DNA of 20,787 nucleotides from Bacteroidia bacterium (lineage in GTDB: Bacteria; Bacteroidota; Bacteroidia; NS11-12g; UBA955). The notes under the pieces were generated by a model. That model did no database searches and had not been told where the DNA came from. It saw only the letters and a program-made list of their open reading frames with translations. The stretch is taken from the NCBI GenBank assembly GCA_023228875.1, contig JALOAG010000016.1:1-20787 (forward strand), in the 5' to 3' direction. The stretch's first letter is position 1, and the number at the start of each line of letters is the position of its first letter. This document shows, piece after piece, positions 13,583-20,542 of the stretch. The translations under genes and the position numbers were made by a program.

Positions 13583-15523
13583 CTAATCCTTTTTGTAAAA
13601 TGTGGTTTCAAATCCTTCTGCATTAAGAGCCAGGCCTTTAGCCCATTTAGGCAGGATTGCCATGGTTGAGATAACATCTTCAAGATTAAGTTCACTTGAA
13701 GCTTCAACAACAATTTCATCATGAACGTGCATACATATGTATGTGTTTTTGAGATTAATCATGGCATGGCTAAGCAGATCTCGACTTATTGCTTGAATTA
13801 TATTTTCAACTACTTTAGGGCCGTAGGTTTCGATACGTTCCCATTTTTTAGCCACTCCAATTCCTTCATAGGTAACACAAGGAGAATCGAATTTATTTCT
13901 TCCCATCCTAGGCTTTACATAAGCAAGTCGACGATTAGAGGGGAGAGTTATAAATAAAAACCCACTTTCATATGAAAAGCGAATCCCATATGTACTAACG
14001 CTGGTTTTTTCTTGAACTACTTTTTTGACTGCTTTATCAACATCCCACCAAAATCGCACAATGGCGGGATTGGTCTCTCTCCAAGCATTAACTAAGGGAT
14101 AAAGCTCATCTTCTTTTAAACCTAATTCAAGAGCTCCCATTGCTTTTAATGCCCCAACAGAGCCACCATAACCTAATGCAAGTTCTGCGATTTTTCCTTT
14201 TTGTCTAAGATGTGAATTCTCTCCGTTCTTCTCTACTGGGACCTTAAACATCTGAGATGCAGAAGCACAGTAGATATCACCCCCATCTTTAAATACATTT
14301 ATTCTCCATTTTTCATTAGCAAGCCAAGCGATAACTCTAGCTTCAATAGCTGAGAAATCTGAAACTAGTAGACGCTTATTTGACTCGGGGATAAATGCCG
14401 TACGTATTAATTGAGAAAGTGTGTCAGGAACATTAGAATACAATAATTTTACAGCATCATAATTTCCACTTTCAACTAAAGAGCGGGCAACTTCTAAATC
14501 TTCAATTCTGTTTTGTGGTAAGTTTTGTAGTTGTACACGCCTTCCTGCCCATCTTCCTGTCCGATTAGCTCCATAAAATTGAAACATTCCACGAGCTCTA
14601 CTGTCTCTACAAACAGTAGCCAACATTGCTTCATATTTTCTTACTGATGATTTGGCTAGCTTTAACCGTAGAGTTAATACTTCTTGGATATAATCAGGGG
14701 TATGCTTGATTGATTTCTCAACATCTTTACGACCAAGTGTATCTATTTCGATGCCTTGATCATTAAGCCACTCTTTTAGTTGCATTACAGAATTTGGATT
14801 TTCTAAGTCTGTAATATATTTTAGACGGTTAGATATTTCTTCTTTGGAGCGTTCATCCATGACAATTGCGTTAGACACAAAAGGTATGTCAATTTTTACA
14901 CCTCTATCATTTATAATTTGATCTAAGTGATACTCTTGCCAAATATGTGAAGGGACAGGAAAGCGAGAAAGGCGTTTTTGTATTGCTAGTTCAACTTCTA
15001 CATCACGACGGTTGTAAGCAGCAAAGAGTTCCCAACGAATAGGATCATCTGTAGCTTTGTTACGTAATCGCCCCTCATTTGAAATTGTTGGAGAACAAGG
15101 ATTACAAAAATATCGAATAAGTTCTTTGCCTTCATTCAGTTTTTGTTTTTCTAAACCTAAGATAGCTCCAGCACCTTCTAAAGAAAGAGGTAGGCCTAAG
15201 TATGCACTCCATATCATAGTGCAATGCCATGAAGATGGAGATAAGTATTGTCCTTGAGAAAGCCCAAGAAACTTCGATAAACAAATTCTTTCAAAATTAG
15301 CATTGAAGGCCCATTTCAAAATTGAGTCGTCGAACAGAGCCTCGGTAATTGATTCGGGTATAGTTTCTCCTTGAACAATATCAACAACTTCAACTTTACC
15401 TCCATCAATTGAATAGCCAAAAAGCATAACTTCAAAATCATCAGCTTCTACATAACGGTAGACCCCACTTTTGACTAGGTTTGTTGAGGAGTAAGTTTCA
15501 ATGTCTATACTTAGATGCGTCAT
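13583..15523 (-). CDS. Phage family A DNA polymerase with 3'-5' exonuclease domain
   Basis: The replicative polymerase of this phage, 646 residues. The N-terminal DnaQ-like proofreading domain carries D7 and E9 in LSIDIET, and D174 in NRRDVEVE. The polymerase domain starts about residue 290 with an RTGRWAGRRVQLQNLP segment (321-336). It has motif A LLVSDFSAIEARV (D389), motif B RQKGKIAELALGYGG (R440, K444, Y452) and motif C VHDEIVVE (H601, D602, E603). All catalytic residues are intact. There is no 5'-3' exonuclease domain, as usual for phage versions. The start is ATG 15523, with AGGAA 6 nt upstream. It follows the ssDNA-binding protein across a hairpin and is followed 2 bp later by the DUF4406 protein. 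Confidence 0.96.
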   Translation of the reverse strand: MTHLSIDIETYSSTNLVKSGVYRYVEADDFEVMLFGYSIDGGKVEVVDIVQGETIPESITEALFDDSILKWAFNANFERICLSKFLGLSQGQYLSPSSWHCTMIWSAYLGLPLSLEGAGAILGLEKQKLNEGKELIRYFCNPCSPTISNEGRLRNKATDDPIRWELFAAYNRRDVEVELAIQKRLSRFPVPSHIWQEYHLDQIINDRGVKIDIPFVSNAIVMDERSKEEISNRLKYITDLENPNSVMQLKEWLNDQGIEIDTLGRKDVEKSIKHTPDYIQEVLTLRLKLAKSSVRKYEAMLATVCRDSRARGMFQFYGANRTGRWAGRRVQLQNLPQNRIEDLEVARSLVESGNYDAVKLLYSNVPDTLSQLIRTAFIPESNKRLLVSDFSAIEARVIAWLANEKWRINVFKDGGDIYCASASQMFKVPVEKNGENSHLRQKGKIAELALGYGGSVGALKAMGALELGLKEDELYPLVNAWRETNPAIVRFWWDVDKAVKKVVQEKTSVSTYGIRFSYESGFLFITLPSNRRLAYVKPRMGRNKFDSPCVTYEGIGVAKKWERIETYGPKVVENIIQAISRDLLSHAMINLKNTYICMHVHDEIVVEASSELNLEDVISTMAILPKWAKGLALNAEGFETTFYKKD

Positions 15524-15544
15524 ATAAATTCCTAGGATAAAAGG

Positions 15545-15572
15545 GGTGTAGTGGGTGTTAAACCACTACACC
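15545..15572 (-). terminator. Intercistronic hairpin between ssDNA-binding protein and polymerase genes
   Basis: A perfect 10-bp stem (GGTGTAGTGG 15545-15554 with CCACTACACC 15563-15572) has an 8-nt loop. On the minus strand it is followed by CCUUUUAU, only four U, so it would terminate weakly or serve as an RNA-processing or stability element. It would lower polymerase level relative to the ssDNA-binding protein. Confidence 0.55.
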
Positions 15573-15582
15573 ATTAAGTAAT

Positions 15583-16146
15583 TCATGCAAGAAAATCATC
15601 GTCTTCATAGGTTGCAAAGTCACTTTCTGCACTTGCTTTACCTCCGAGTGGTTCACCAGGACTTAGAAGTTGTAAGTTTTGTAAACCACAGGCAATACCA
15701 CGATTGCCATTAGAGTTAAAAGCATAAAAGGTAATTGATGCCCGTCCATACACACCGGAGTAAACCTCACTACGGTTGAGCACAGGATTACAAGTAGCAT
15801 CTACTATTCCCGGTGCTGTGGTGCTGTTTGCGTTGATGAAATAGGCTCCTTCATACGCAGAATCATCTGGACGATCTATATCCCCATCCCTAAGAGGTGT
15901 TTTTAGAGCTGAAAGGGGAGGCACACTTTTTCCACTGCCCCTAAGTTTCATTTCACCTTCTTTGTAAGCAGCTTCAATTGCTAATTTAATCTTTTGAAGA
16001 GTGTCCTTGTCACTTTTGGGAATGATAAGAGAAACTGAATACTTGGGAGTTCCGCCATTAATTGATACTGGCTCCCATACATTTGCATAAGACCAACGTG
16101 TATCTTTGCCTGTGATTACCTTCATTGGATTTTCAAAATTTGACAT
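15583..16146 (-). CDS. DUF2815 single-stranded-DNA-binding protein
   Basis: A phage ssDNA-binding protein of 187 residues, gp2.5-like in organisation. The N-terminal half reads 'RWSYANVWEPVSINGGTP', KYSVSLIIPKSD (about 35-46) and a helix DTLQKIKLAIEAAYKEGE, the start of an OB-fold-type domain. The centre has GAYFINANSTTAPGIVD and NRSEVYSGVYGRASITFYAF. The C-terminal tail ends ATYEDDDFLA, the acidic, aromatic-ended tail used to recruit partner proteins such as the polymerase. It is coupled to DUF2800: that gene's TAA and this ATG share an A (TAATG), with GGAGG 8 nt upstream. It is followed by a weak terminator-like hairpin and then the polymerase gene. The family call is firm; the partner binding is inferred from the tail. 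Confidence 0.93.
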   Translation of the reverse strand: MSNFENPMKVITGKDTRWSYANVWEPVSINGGTPKYSVSLIIPKSDKDTLQKIKLAIEAAYKEGEMKLRGSGKSVPPLSALKTPLRDGDIDRPDDSAYEGAYFINANSTTAPGIVDATCNPVLNRSEVYSGVYGRASITFYAFNSNGNRGIACGLQNLQLLSPGEPLGGKASAESDFATYEDDDFLA

Positions 16147-17273
16147 TATTTTTCCTCCATGTCATTAAAGTCATTGATTGTAATGGCCGGTCTTTTATCG
16201 CTTTCCGGCACAAGCGTTGGTGCACCAAGAGGTTTGTGGATTAAAGACCCTAGAAGTTCTTGAAATTGGTTTTTGCCTAATAAACTAGTCATAGCGGTTA
16301 TTCCTAAGATTTTATTGTCATATGGGTCGTAACCAGCGTTTTTAACTATCTTGGCAACTGCTTCATCATCTATATACTTCCTATTGGATCTTCCTCGAAC
16401 TAACTTAAATCCTTCAAGTTTTTCTCCTCTATTAAGAAGCGAGAAAGCGTACTCTTTGATATCAGATGCCCATGCAACCAGTTCTTCTGCTTTCTTTAAG
16501 ATTTCGCCAATTTCGTTGTTGTTAAGTAAGGACGGAGATCTAAAGTCGTATTTAGCTAATTCAAGATTATCTTCAGCGCGTTTTCGGCAGGTTGCCTTCA
16601 CTTTACAGAACCGACAATGTTCACCAGATTGAAATTCGCCTTTGCCTTCGTGCGCTAGGAGGGCCTGTGGTTTGAGATAATTCTCTGCCCAATTAAGTAA
16701 TTCAGTTGTTTCTATCGTGCGAGTACTAATGTTCGAAAGTCGGGGTTGATAAACGGTCATTAGAACTTGGTCTATTTCATACAAGTTTGAAAACATCTCT
16801 AGTGCACCAAGAGCATAAAGCATCATTTGAGTGTTGTTTTCTGATGAAACAAGAACCCCTTGTCCATATTTGAAATCAATGATGTGCAACGTTTTATCAT
16901 CAAGAATTATACAGTCCCCAGTTCCTTTGCAATTAGGTACAAATTTAGAAATGTCTAATTTTTGTTCAGTAAGAATAAGAGCGTCTTTATTTTTGGATTT
17001 AGCCATTTCATATTGTTCAAGAATATAAATTGCATAACCATCAGTGTGATCATCCATTGCCTCATCGTAATATTTCAAATTGGCCTTAGGATTTTCGACG
17101 ACTAAACCCAGTGCTTTATTTATTTTATATTCGCTGAGTGTATGAGCGTCAGTTCCTTCTTCTGCAAAAACACTTGTTGTATCTTCTATGTGTTCCCCTA
17201 TTCGAGCAGAGGGGGGACAGTTGAGCCATCGTTGAGATGACGAAGGAGATAATAAAGCGTGTTTGTTATCCAC
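16146..17273 (-). CDS. DUF2800 RecB-like PD-(D/E)XK nuclease with predicted Fe-S cluster
   Basis: A 375-residue phage nuclease resembling RecB/Cas4/AddB C-terminal domains. It probably acts as a recombination exonuclease with the ssDNA-binding protein. The nuclease core has EEGTDAH (38-44), GTGDCII with D120, IIDFKYG with D133 and K135, and QMMLYALG with Q149 and Y153. Four cysteines fit an Fe-S cluster of the AddB/Cas4 type: C19 (WLNCPPSA) at the start, and C220, C223 and C229 (EHCRFCKVKATC) at the end of the domain. The start codon is GTG at 17273, with GAGGAG 7 nt upstream, overlapping the previous gene by 8 bp. The C-terminal part (240-375) is helical and DNA-binding-like (EGFKLVRGRSNRKY). 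It is coupled to DUF2815 downstream. Confidence 0.92.
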   Translation of the reverse strand: MDNKHALLSPSSSQRWLNCPPSARIGEHIEDTTSVFAEEGTDAHTLSEYKINKALGLVVENPKANLKYYDEAMDDHTDGYAIYILEQYEMAKSKNKDALILTEQKLDISKFVPNCKGTGDCIILDDKTLHIIDFKYGQGVLVSSENNTQMMLYALGALEMFSNLYEIDQVLMTVYQPRLSNISTRTIETTELLNWAENYLKPQALLAHEGKGEFQSGEHCRFCKVKATCRKRAEDNLELAKYDFRSPSLLNNNEIGEILKKAEELVAWASDIKEYAFSLLNRGEKLEGFKLVRGRSNRKYIDDEAVAKIVKNAGYDPYDNKILGITAMTSLLGKNQFQELLGSLIHKPLGAPTLVPESDKRPAITINDFNDMEEK

Positions 17274-17775
17274 GATTAAGCTCCTCGATATCTCTAATGA
17301 AACTCGAATAATACTCTGGTTTTAGATCTTCAAGGTTTGTAGCATAGTGGTGAGTAAAAACTTCTTTAATTTGGCTTTCACAGTTTTGGCTTTTTAGTTT
17401 TTCTAATGAGGCTTCAATATCATCTATACTCGTTCCTAGATATTGTGCTTCATTTACAAGAGCAGCATAATTTTTTGGATCTATCTCTGAAAGTTTGTCA
17501 GCCTCATATTTATTAAGAAGACTTCTTATTTGTTCAGTAAATCCTTCCCTTGATTTTTCAGCTAAAGTTCTTCGTACTTCAACCAAGGAAAGAGTAGGAG
17601 TAGGTTCAATTTCAGTTTGAGAATCCTCATAGTTATCAATTAATTCAGGCTGTAAAATATTGGTGGCACCTTTATCCACTAAATTATCTTTATTTTTTAT
17701 ATGTTCTATTGCCTCAGCAAGTGCTCTTAAACCTTCAATACTTTCAGAAAGTAGTTGTTGTAATTTATCATCCAT
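17266..17775 (-). CDS. Early-operon phage protein, 169 aa, unknown function
   Basis: Begins MDDKLQQLLSESIEGLRALA, a helix of 30 residues that could oligomerise. A disordered Pro/Glu-rich linker follows (about 40-60). From residue 62 the conserved part reads SLVEVRRTLAEKSREGFTEQ, then IRSLLNKYEADKLSEIDPKNY, ALVNEAQYLG. This 'VRxxLAxKSxxG...LLxxxxAxKLSEI' module recurs in Bacillota phages directly before or within the recombination genes. Its function is not known to me; a recombination or DNA-end accessory role is suggested only by position. It overlaps the previous gene by 8 bp, and AAGGAG lies inside that gene's 3' end. No catalytic motif is seen. Confidence 0.75.
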   Translation of the reverse strand: MDDKLQQLLSESIEGLRALAEAIEHIKNKDNLVDKGATNILQPELIDNYEDSQTEIEPTPTLSLVEVRRTLAEKSREGFTEQIRSLLNKYEADKLSEIDPKNYAALVNEAQYLGTSIDDIEASLEKLKSQNCESQIKEVFTHHYATNLEDLKPEYYSSFIRDIEELNRG

Positions 17776-17977
17776 TGTTTTTAACTCCTTGTTGGGTTTC
17801 GTGAATTTCTACAGACCTGACTGATTTTCCAGGGGTGAGAATAAGCACTTCGCTATAAGGACCAAATAAGAAGCGAAGCAATCTAGCAGATACTCGTTTT
17901 CCTCTACTTTTGAGTATCTGTTGATTACTACCTTCTTTGTGAGCCACGTTGATTTGGACTCGGTGTTGAAGCTTCAT
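17768..17977 (-). CDS. Small basic early phage protein, 69 aa
   Basis: Starts MKLQHRVQINVAHK. The middle holds KSRGKRVSARLLRFLFGPY, an Arg/Lys-rich helix, then SEVLILTPGKSVRSVEIHE, a strand pair typical of this recurrent short phage family. It is net basic, with no membrane segment. The start is ATG 17977 with GGAG 8 nt upstream. It overlaps the 169-residue gene by 8 bp, so the two are translationally coupled. Two hairpins lie just upstream. The function is unknown; similar proteins sit early in Bacillota phage operons next to sigma-like proteins. Confidence 0.7.
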   Translation of the reverse strand: MKLQHRVQINVAHKEGSNQQILKSRGKRVSARLLRFLFGPYSEVLILTPGKSVRSVEIHETQQGVKNNG

Positions 17978-17997
17978 AATTAATCTCCAGATTTGAA

Positions 17998-18045
17998 CGG
18001 GAATAACCCGGAGGAAGGGCTAGTGATAAACACTCTCCCTTCCTC
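17998..18045 (-). other. Two abutting hairpins in the early-operon leader of the 69-residue gene
   Basis: The larger is a perfect 9-bp stem GAGGAAGGG (18011-18019) with CCCTTCCTC (18037-18045), extended after a 2x2 internal loop by AGTG-ATAAA-CACT. The smaller is CGGG-AATAA-CCCG (17998-18010). There is no U-run, so they are not a classical terminator. They lie between the sigma-like gene and the next gene and could be an RNA-processing or attenuation element. Confidence 0.5.
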
Positions 18046-18088
18046 TATCTTTTGCCGGTAAAACGTACCCATGTGACAGGTTCTCAGT

Positions 18089-18580
18089 TTATTTATTGGC
18101 ATAGGTCTCTTCATAAAGTGCTTTAATGCGGGCAAACATTTTTCTACGTCTACTGCGAATTGCGTTGTCAGTGGTTCCTTCATCTCTAGCGATATCTACT
18201 AGGCGCCTACCTTCACTGAGTTGCCAAAAAAGTTCTTGCTGAGAAGGAATGAGATGTGGAATCAATGTGTGTACTTTATCTCTTAGAGTTGGGTCTACTT
18301 CTTTAGAAAAAAGAGCCTCCTCTGGAGATATGTGATGACTGGTTAGATTTTCGATAGGATCTGTTGGACTTTGAACTGAGTTAGTTGTGATAAGGTTTTT
18401 AGCAAACTCACAACGTTTATCTTCTAACTCTCCTTGGTAGCGGTCGTTTAGCCTCTCGTAGTTATATGAATCTCTTAAAACGGTGATAATCTCTTCTGTG
18501 ATTCCATTTTCTCCAACAGTGAGCAGATACGGTTTTCCGTCTATATAATAATAGAATTCTGTTTTATTCTCTTTTGCCAT
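18089..18580 (-). CDS. Sigma-70 region 4-like phage regulator
   Basis: A 163-residue protein starting MAKENKTEFYYYIDGKPYLL, a phage-type N-terminus with aromatic residues. A charged helical middle follows (YERLNDRYQGELEDKRC). The C-terminal DNA-binding domain reads 'LIPSQQELFWQLSEGRRL', VDIARDEGTTDNAIRSRRRK, which is the region-4 helix-turn-helix of sigma factors with its recognition helix. Region 2 is missing, so it is not a complete sigma factor. It would instead guide or modify RNA polymerase. I start at ATG 18580 because GGGAGGGG precedes it closely. The frame stays open 66 codons further upstream to a TTG, but that part lies in a structured GC-rich leader. It is the first gene of the early operon. 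Confidence 0.82.
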   Translation of the reverse strand: MAKENKTEFYYYIDGKPYLLTVGENGITEEIITVLRDSYNYERLNDRYQGELEDKRCEFAKNLITTNSVQSPTDPIENLTSHHISPEEALFSKEVDPTLRDKVHTLIPHLIPSQQELFWQLSEGRRLVDIARDEGTTDNAIRSRRRKMFARIKALYEETYANK

Positions 18581-18766
18581 TTTCCCCTCCCTGGGGCTGG
18601 GCAAAACGGAGACAGAATTCGGACATACAGCGATTAGGGCATGCAGGCCGGTTTCAAAACGTTCTCCGTTTTGACCCTCGACCGGTGCATTCCCTACTAC
18701 CGGTGTAATTAGTAATTTGTGTGGTGCATCTTTTGAGGAATACTGGCCAGGCAAGAAGATGCAGTT
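18581..18766 (-). promoter_or_regulatory. Structured leader of the early operon
   Basis: About 140 bp (18581-18720) that is clearly more GC-rich than neighbouring genes precedes the sigma-like gene. A perfect 11-bp inverted repeat (CAAAACGGAGA 18602-18612 with TCTCCGTTTTG 18663-18673) closes a 50-nt loop. ACCGGT occurs twice further upstream (18681-18686, 18699-18704). On the minus strand CCCC-AGGGA-GGGG could fold back over the GGGAGGGG ribosome-binding site. I see no clear sigma-70 promoter. It may be a cis-acting RNA or an N-terminal extension of the sigma-like protein. Confidence 0.4.
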
Positions 18767-18789
18767 ATTCGAACTCAACGAATTCGAAT
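18767..18789. repeat. Inverted repeat, candidate operator for the early operon
   Basis: A perfect repeat ATTCGAA-N9-TTCGAAT, with two TTCGAA palindromes 15 bp apart centre to centre. It lies upstream of the leader and downstream of the terminator at 18852-18899, where an early-promoter operator is expected. No cognate protein can be identified from the sequence. Confidence 0.45.
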
Positions 18790-18851
18790 GATTTTTACCG
18801 CTTAGTTTTGGCCTTAAAACAAGCAGTACCGTTTAATAAAAATCTCCGAGC

Positions 18852-18899
18852 AAAAAAAGACCGGATGATTACAAAACATATGTCTTGTAACTCATCCGG
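18852..18899 (-). terminator. Strong intrinsic terminator after the zinc-ribbon gene
   Basis: Stem CCGGATGATTACAA (18861-18874) with TTGTAA-c-TCATCCGG (18885-18899), 14 bp with one bulge, followed on the minus strand by seven U (18858-18852). It ends the transcript from the repressor side, so the early operon needs its own promoter downstream. Confidence 0.88.
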
Positions 18900-18985
18900 C
18901 CATTTGGTAGTTCATTTTGACTCCATTGCTCAGTATGAATCTATTACTGAAATATTAGTTTAAGTATATCAATGGATTGCTTTAT

Positions 18986-19171
18986 TTAGTTTTGTGCTAT
19001 ATTACCTCCTAACCTGCTTGGCAGGCACATGCGTTCTGTTATTGGAACAGATACAATATTGCGACAATGTGGGCACTTGAGAGAAATTTCTACGGGTTCT
19101 TTGGTGTTGTGTAGTCTCGAAGTATCAAAAGCACGTTTCCCACAAAGTGGACATTTCATTGATATTGCCAT
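18986..19171 (-). CDS. Small double zinc-ribbon protein (Com-like)
   Basis: A 61-residue protein with two Cys pairs: MKCPLCGKRAFD (C7, C10) and LKCPHCRNIVSV (C33, C36). Together they form one four-Cys zinc ribbon, as in Mu Com-like and other small phage zinc-finger proteins that bind nucleic acid. The C-terminus (MCLPSRLGGNIAQN) is likely flexible. The start ATG 19171 has AAGGAG 6 nt upstream. It lies between a terminator after the metalloprotease gene and the strong terminator downstream, so it is separately transcribed or reads through. I infer a regulatory role from size and fold only. Confidence 0.7.
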   Translation of the reverse strand: MAISMKCPLCGKRAFDTSRLHNTKEPVEISLKCPHCRNIVSVPITERMCLPSRLGGNIAQN

Positions 19172-19194
19172 CGCAACTCCTTACAAATATTAGC

Positions 19195-19212
19195 GTTAGC
19201 TAAAGAGCTAAC
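19195..19212. repeat. Hairpin in the leader of the zinc-ribbon gene
   Basis: A perfect 7-bp stem GTTAGCT-AAAG-AGCTAAC lies 24 nt upstream of the ATG at 19171. There is no U-run, so it is not a terminator. It may be an operator or an RNA element. Confidence 0.35.
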
Positions 19213-19220
19213 ATAAGGGT

Positions 19221-19253
19221 GAAAAAGAAACTAGCTGCTATTTAACAGCTAGT
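19221..19253 (-). terminator. Intrinsic terminator after the ImmA-like gene
   Basis: A perfect 8-bp stem ACTAGCTG (19230-19237) with CAGCTAGT (19246-19253), an 8-nt loop, then UUCUUUUUC on the minus strand. It lies about 55 bp past the metalloprotease stop at 19308 and would end the XRE-ImmA transcript. Confidence 0.7.
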
Positions 19254-19307
19254 AACCTTTGTACTATAAAATGCAGGCAATCAGTGTTATGCCCGCAAGA
19301 TTTCAAT

Positions 19308-20033
19308 TCAATAACTTGTTGGCCAATACCCTAATGATTGAAGCCTAACTCTTGCAGCTTCTTCTGAAACTTTAAAAATTTTGACCATCTCTCGAGCTAA
19401 ATCAAAATGCCAAAGAGGGCTTCCTGTTGGTTCCGTAATGTTCTTTAGCTTCTTAACAGTAGACTTTGGCATTAATAGAACAGCAGATAGATAGTTTGCC
19501 TGCCATTCTAGCCAAGCCTCTCCTTGTAATTGCCTACCATATGTATCTACTTCGCTTAAATCAGGAATGAATGTTTGTGAGTATATGCCTTCATAATTAT
19601 CACTTTGCTCAATAGTTTCAGCTTTCCATTGAAAATATTCTGAATGAAGTAATCCGTGTGCAATTTCGTGTCCTTGGGTAAAACGTTCTCTATGCTCCAA
19701 ATGTGAACTCTCTGCCAAAGTCCCTTCAATGATAATGGTATTCTTTTTTACTGAAATAAATTCGGCTCTTTTCAAGTAGGGATCGTACACAGGCATAGAA
19801 TCTGTATCATTAAAAATAGTGATACCTAGATAGGCTTGGTTGTGTGATAAATACTGGTATTCAAAATTAAAACCCATGTATTTAGAGATCAAACTATCGA
19901 GGTTTGTTGCTTGTGGCTCTTTCAAAACAGCGGGAGAAAAGTCACGCAAAACTCTTTCACCATATTTTTCGAGTTGAATTTTACTTAAACAAGGTATCCC
20001 ATTTAAATCTAACGAGCATGCACACTTTACCAT
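19308..20033 (-). CDS. ImmA/IrrE-family metalloprotease
   Basis: A 241-residue zinc protease. Its motif GHEIAHGLLH holds H122, E123 and H126. E176 in WLEWQANYLSAVLLMP is the expected third zinc ligand with the family's trailing LLMP. The N-terminal part (DSLISKYMGF..., then a strand-rich region) is the substrate domain typical of ImmA/IrrE. Proteins of this type cleave the repressor encoded next to them after DNA damage, relieving repression. The start is ATG 20033, with an AGGGGA site inside the end of the repressor gene; 6 bp separate the two. It probably acts on the XRE protein just upstream, which is inferred from position. A terminator follows. Confidence 0.9.
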   Translation of the reverse strand: MVKCACSLDLNGIPCLSKIQLEKYGERVLRDFSPAVLKEPQATNLDSLISKYMGFNFEYQYLSHNQAYLGITIFNDTDSMPVYDPYLKRAEFISVKKNTIIIEGTLAESSHLEHRERFTQGHEIAHGLLHSEYFQWKAETIEQSDNYEGIYSQTFIPDLSEVDTYGRQLQGEAWLEWQANYLSAVLLMPKSTVKKLKNITEPTGSPLWHFDLAREMVKIFKVSEEAARVRLQSLGYWPTSY

Positions 20034-20039
20034 GTTGTT

Positions 20040-20423
20040 TTAATCCCCTCTGCTCTTCCTCTTAATGAGTTCATCAATAAACATTTGCCAATCTTCTTCA
20101 TCGGCTTCCAAATTCTTAGCTGTTCTAAGAGCAGCATTCACATATGGTCTATCACTAACATACGGATTCAAGTCTGGAGGGAGTAATCCTCTTTGTTGAC
20201 CTATGATATCATACATTTCAGTTTCTTCTTCTTCAGTTAGATGCAATTCTCTAACAAGCGTGATTAGTCGCTCTTCAGTTAATGGACCACGTCGATTGTT
20301 CTCAACGTCACTCAAATACGGTGCTGATAAGTCTAATCTCCTAGCGAGTTCTCTAAGACTAATTTGCTTCTCCTCTCGCTTTCGTTTCAGATATTCTCCA
20401 AAACTCATACTGTCTTTTTTCAT
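20040..20423 (-). CDS. XRE-family (cI-like) transcriptional repressor
   Basis: A 127-residue regulator. The N-terminal helix-turn-helix domain is SFGEYLKRKREEKQ (about 7-20), ISLRELARRLDLSAPYLSDV (recognition region about 21-40), ENNRRGPLTEERLI. The C-terminal half (about 60-127) is helical, without the Ala-Gly LexA/cI-type autocleavage domain, which fits cleavage by a partner protease instead. The start is ATG 20423 with AAGGA 8 nt upstream. It lies in one operon with the ImmA-like gene and is a candidate lysogeny repressor. It is unusual in pointing the same way as the early genes it would control. It could instead belong to a stand-alone regulatory or toxin-antitoxin-like module. Confidence 0.88.
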   Translation of the reverse strand: MKKDSMSFGEYLKRKREEKQISLRELARRLDLSAPYLSDVENNRRGPLTEERLITLVRELHLTEEEETEMYDIIGQQRGLLPPDLNPYVSDRPYVNAALRTAKNLEADEEDWQMFIDELIKRKSRGD

Positions 20424-20436
20424 AATATCATCCTTG

Positions 20437-20497
20437 CAAGCCTGTATGCTTGTTAGCTTACAGAAGGAGATTAATATAAAGTTTTGTGAAGAGTCAA
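20437..20497 (-). promoter_or_regulatory. Promoter and possible operator of the XRE-ImmA operon
   Basis: On the minus strand TTGACT (20497-20492) is followed by a -10-like TAATCT or TTAATC (17-18 bp spacing, about 20468-20474). Downstream, an inverted repeat CAAGC-CTGTAT-GCTTG (20437-20452) lies between the start point and the ATG, where an autorepressor would bind. Confidence 0.5.
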
Positions 20498-20542
20498 CAG
20501 GTAAAGTAAAAATTATTAAAAATAGTTTATTATTTAAATCTA

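Noticed and set aside
17980..18183. Minus-strand frame of 67 codons overlapping the end of the sigma-like gene
   Set aside because: It has no ribosome-binding site, lies partly inside another gene and partly over the twin hairpins, and has no family likeness.
18089..18778. Full-length sigma factor starting at 18778
   Set aside because: The start would be TTG with no ribosome-binding site. Region 2 is absent in either case, and a strong site precedes ATG 18580. The extension is kept as an open question in the leader finding.
18721..18963. Plus-strand frame across the early operon control region
   Set aside because: It crosses the strong terminator and operator-like repeat, with no ribosome-binding site.
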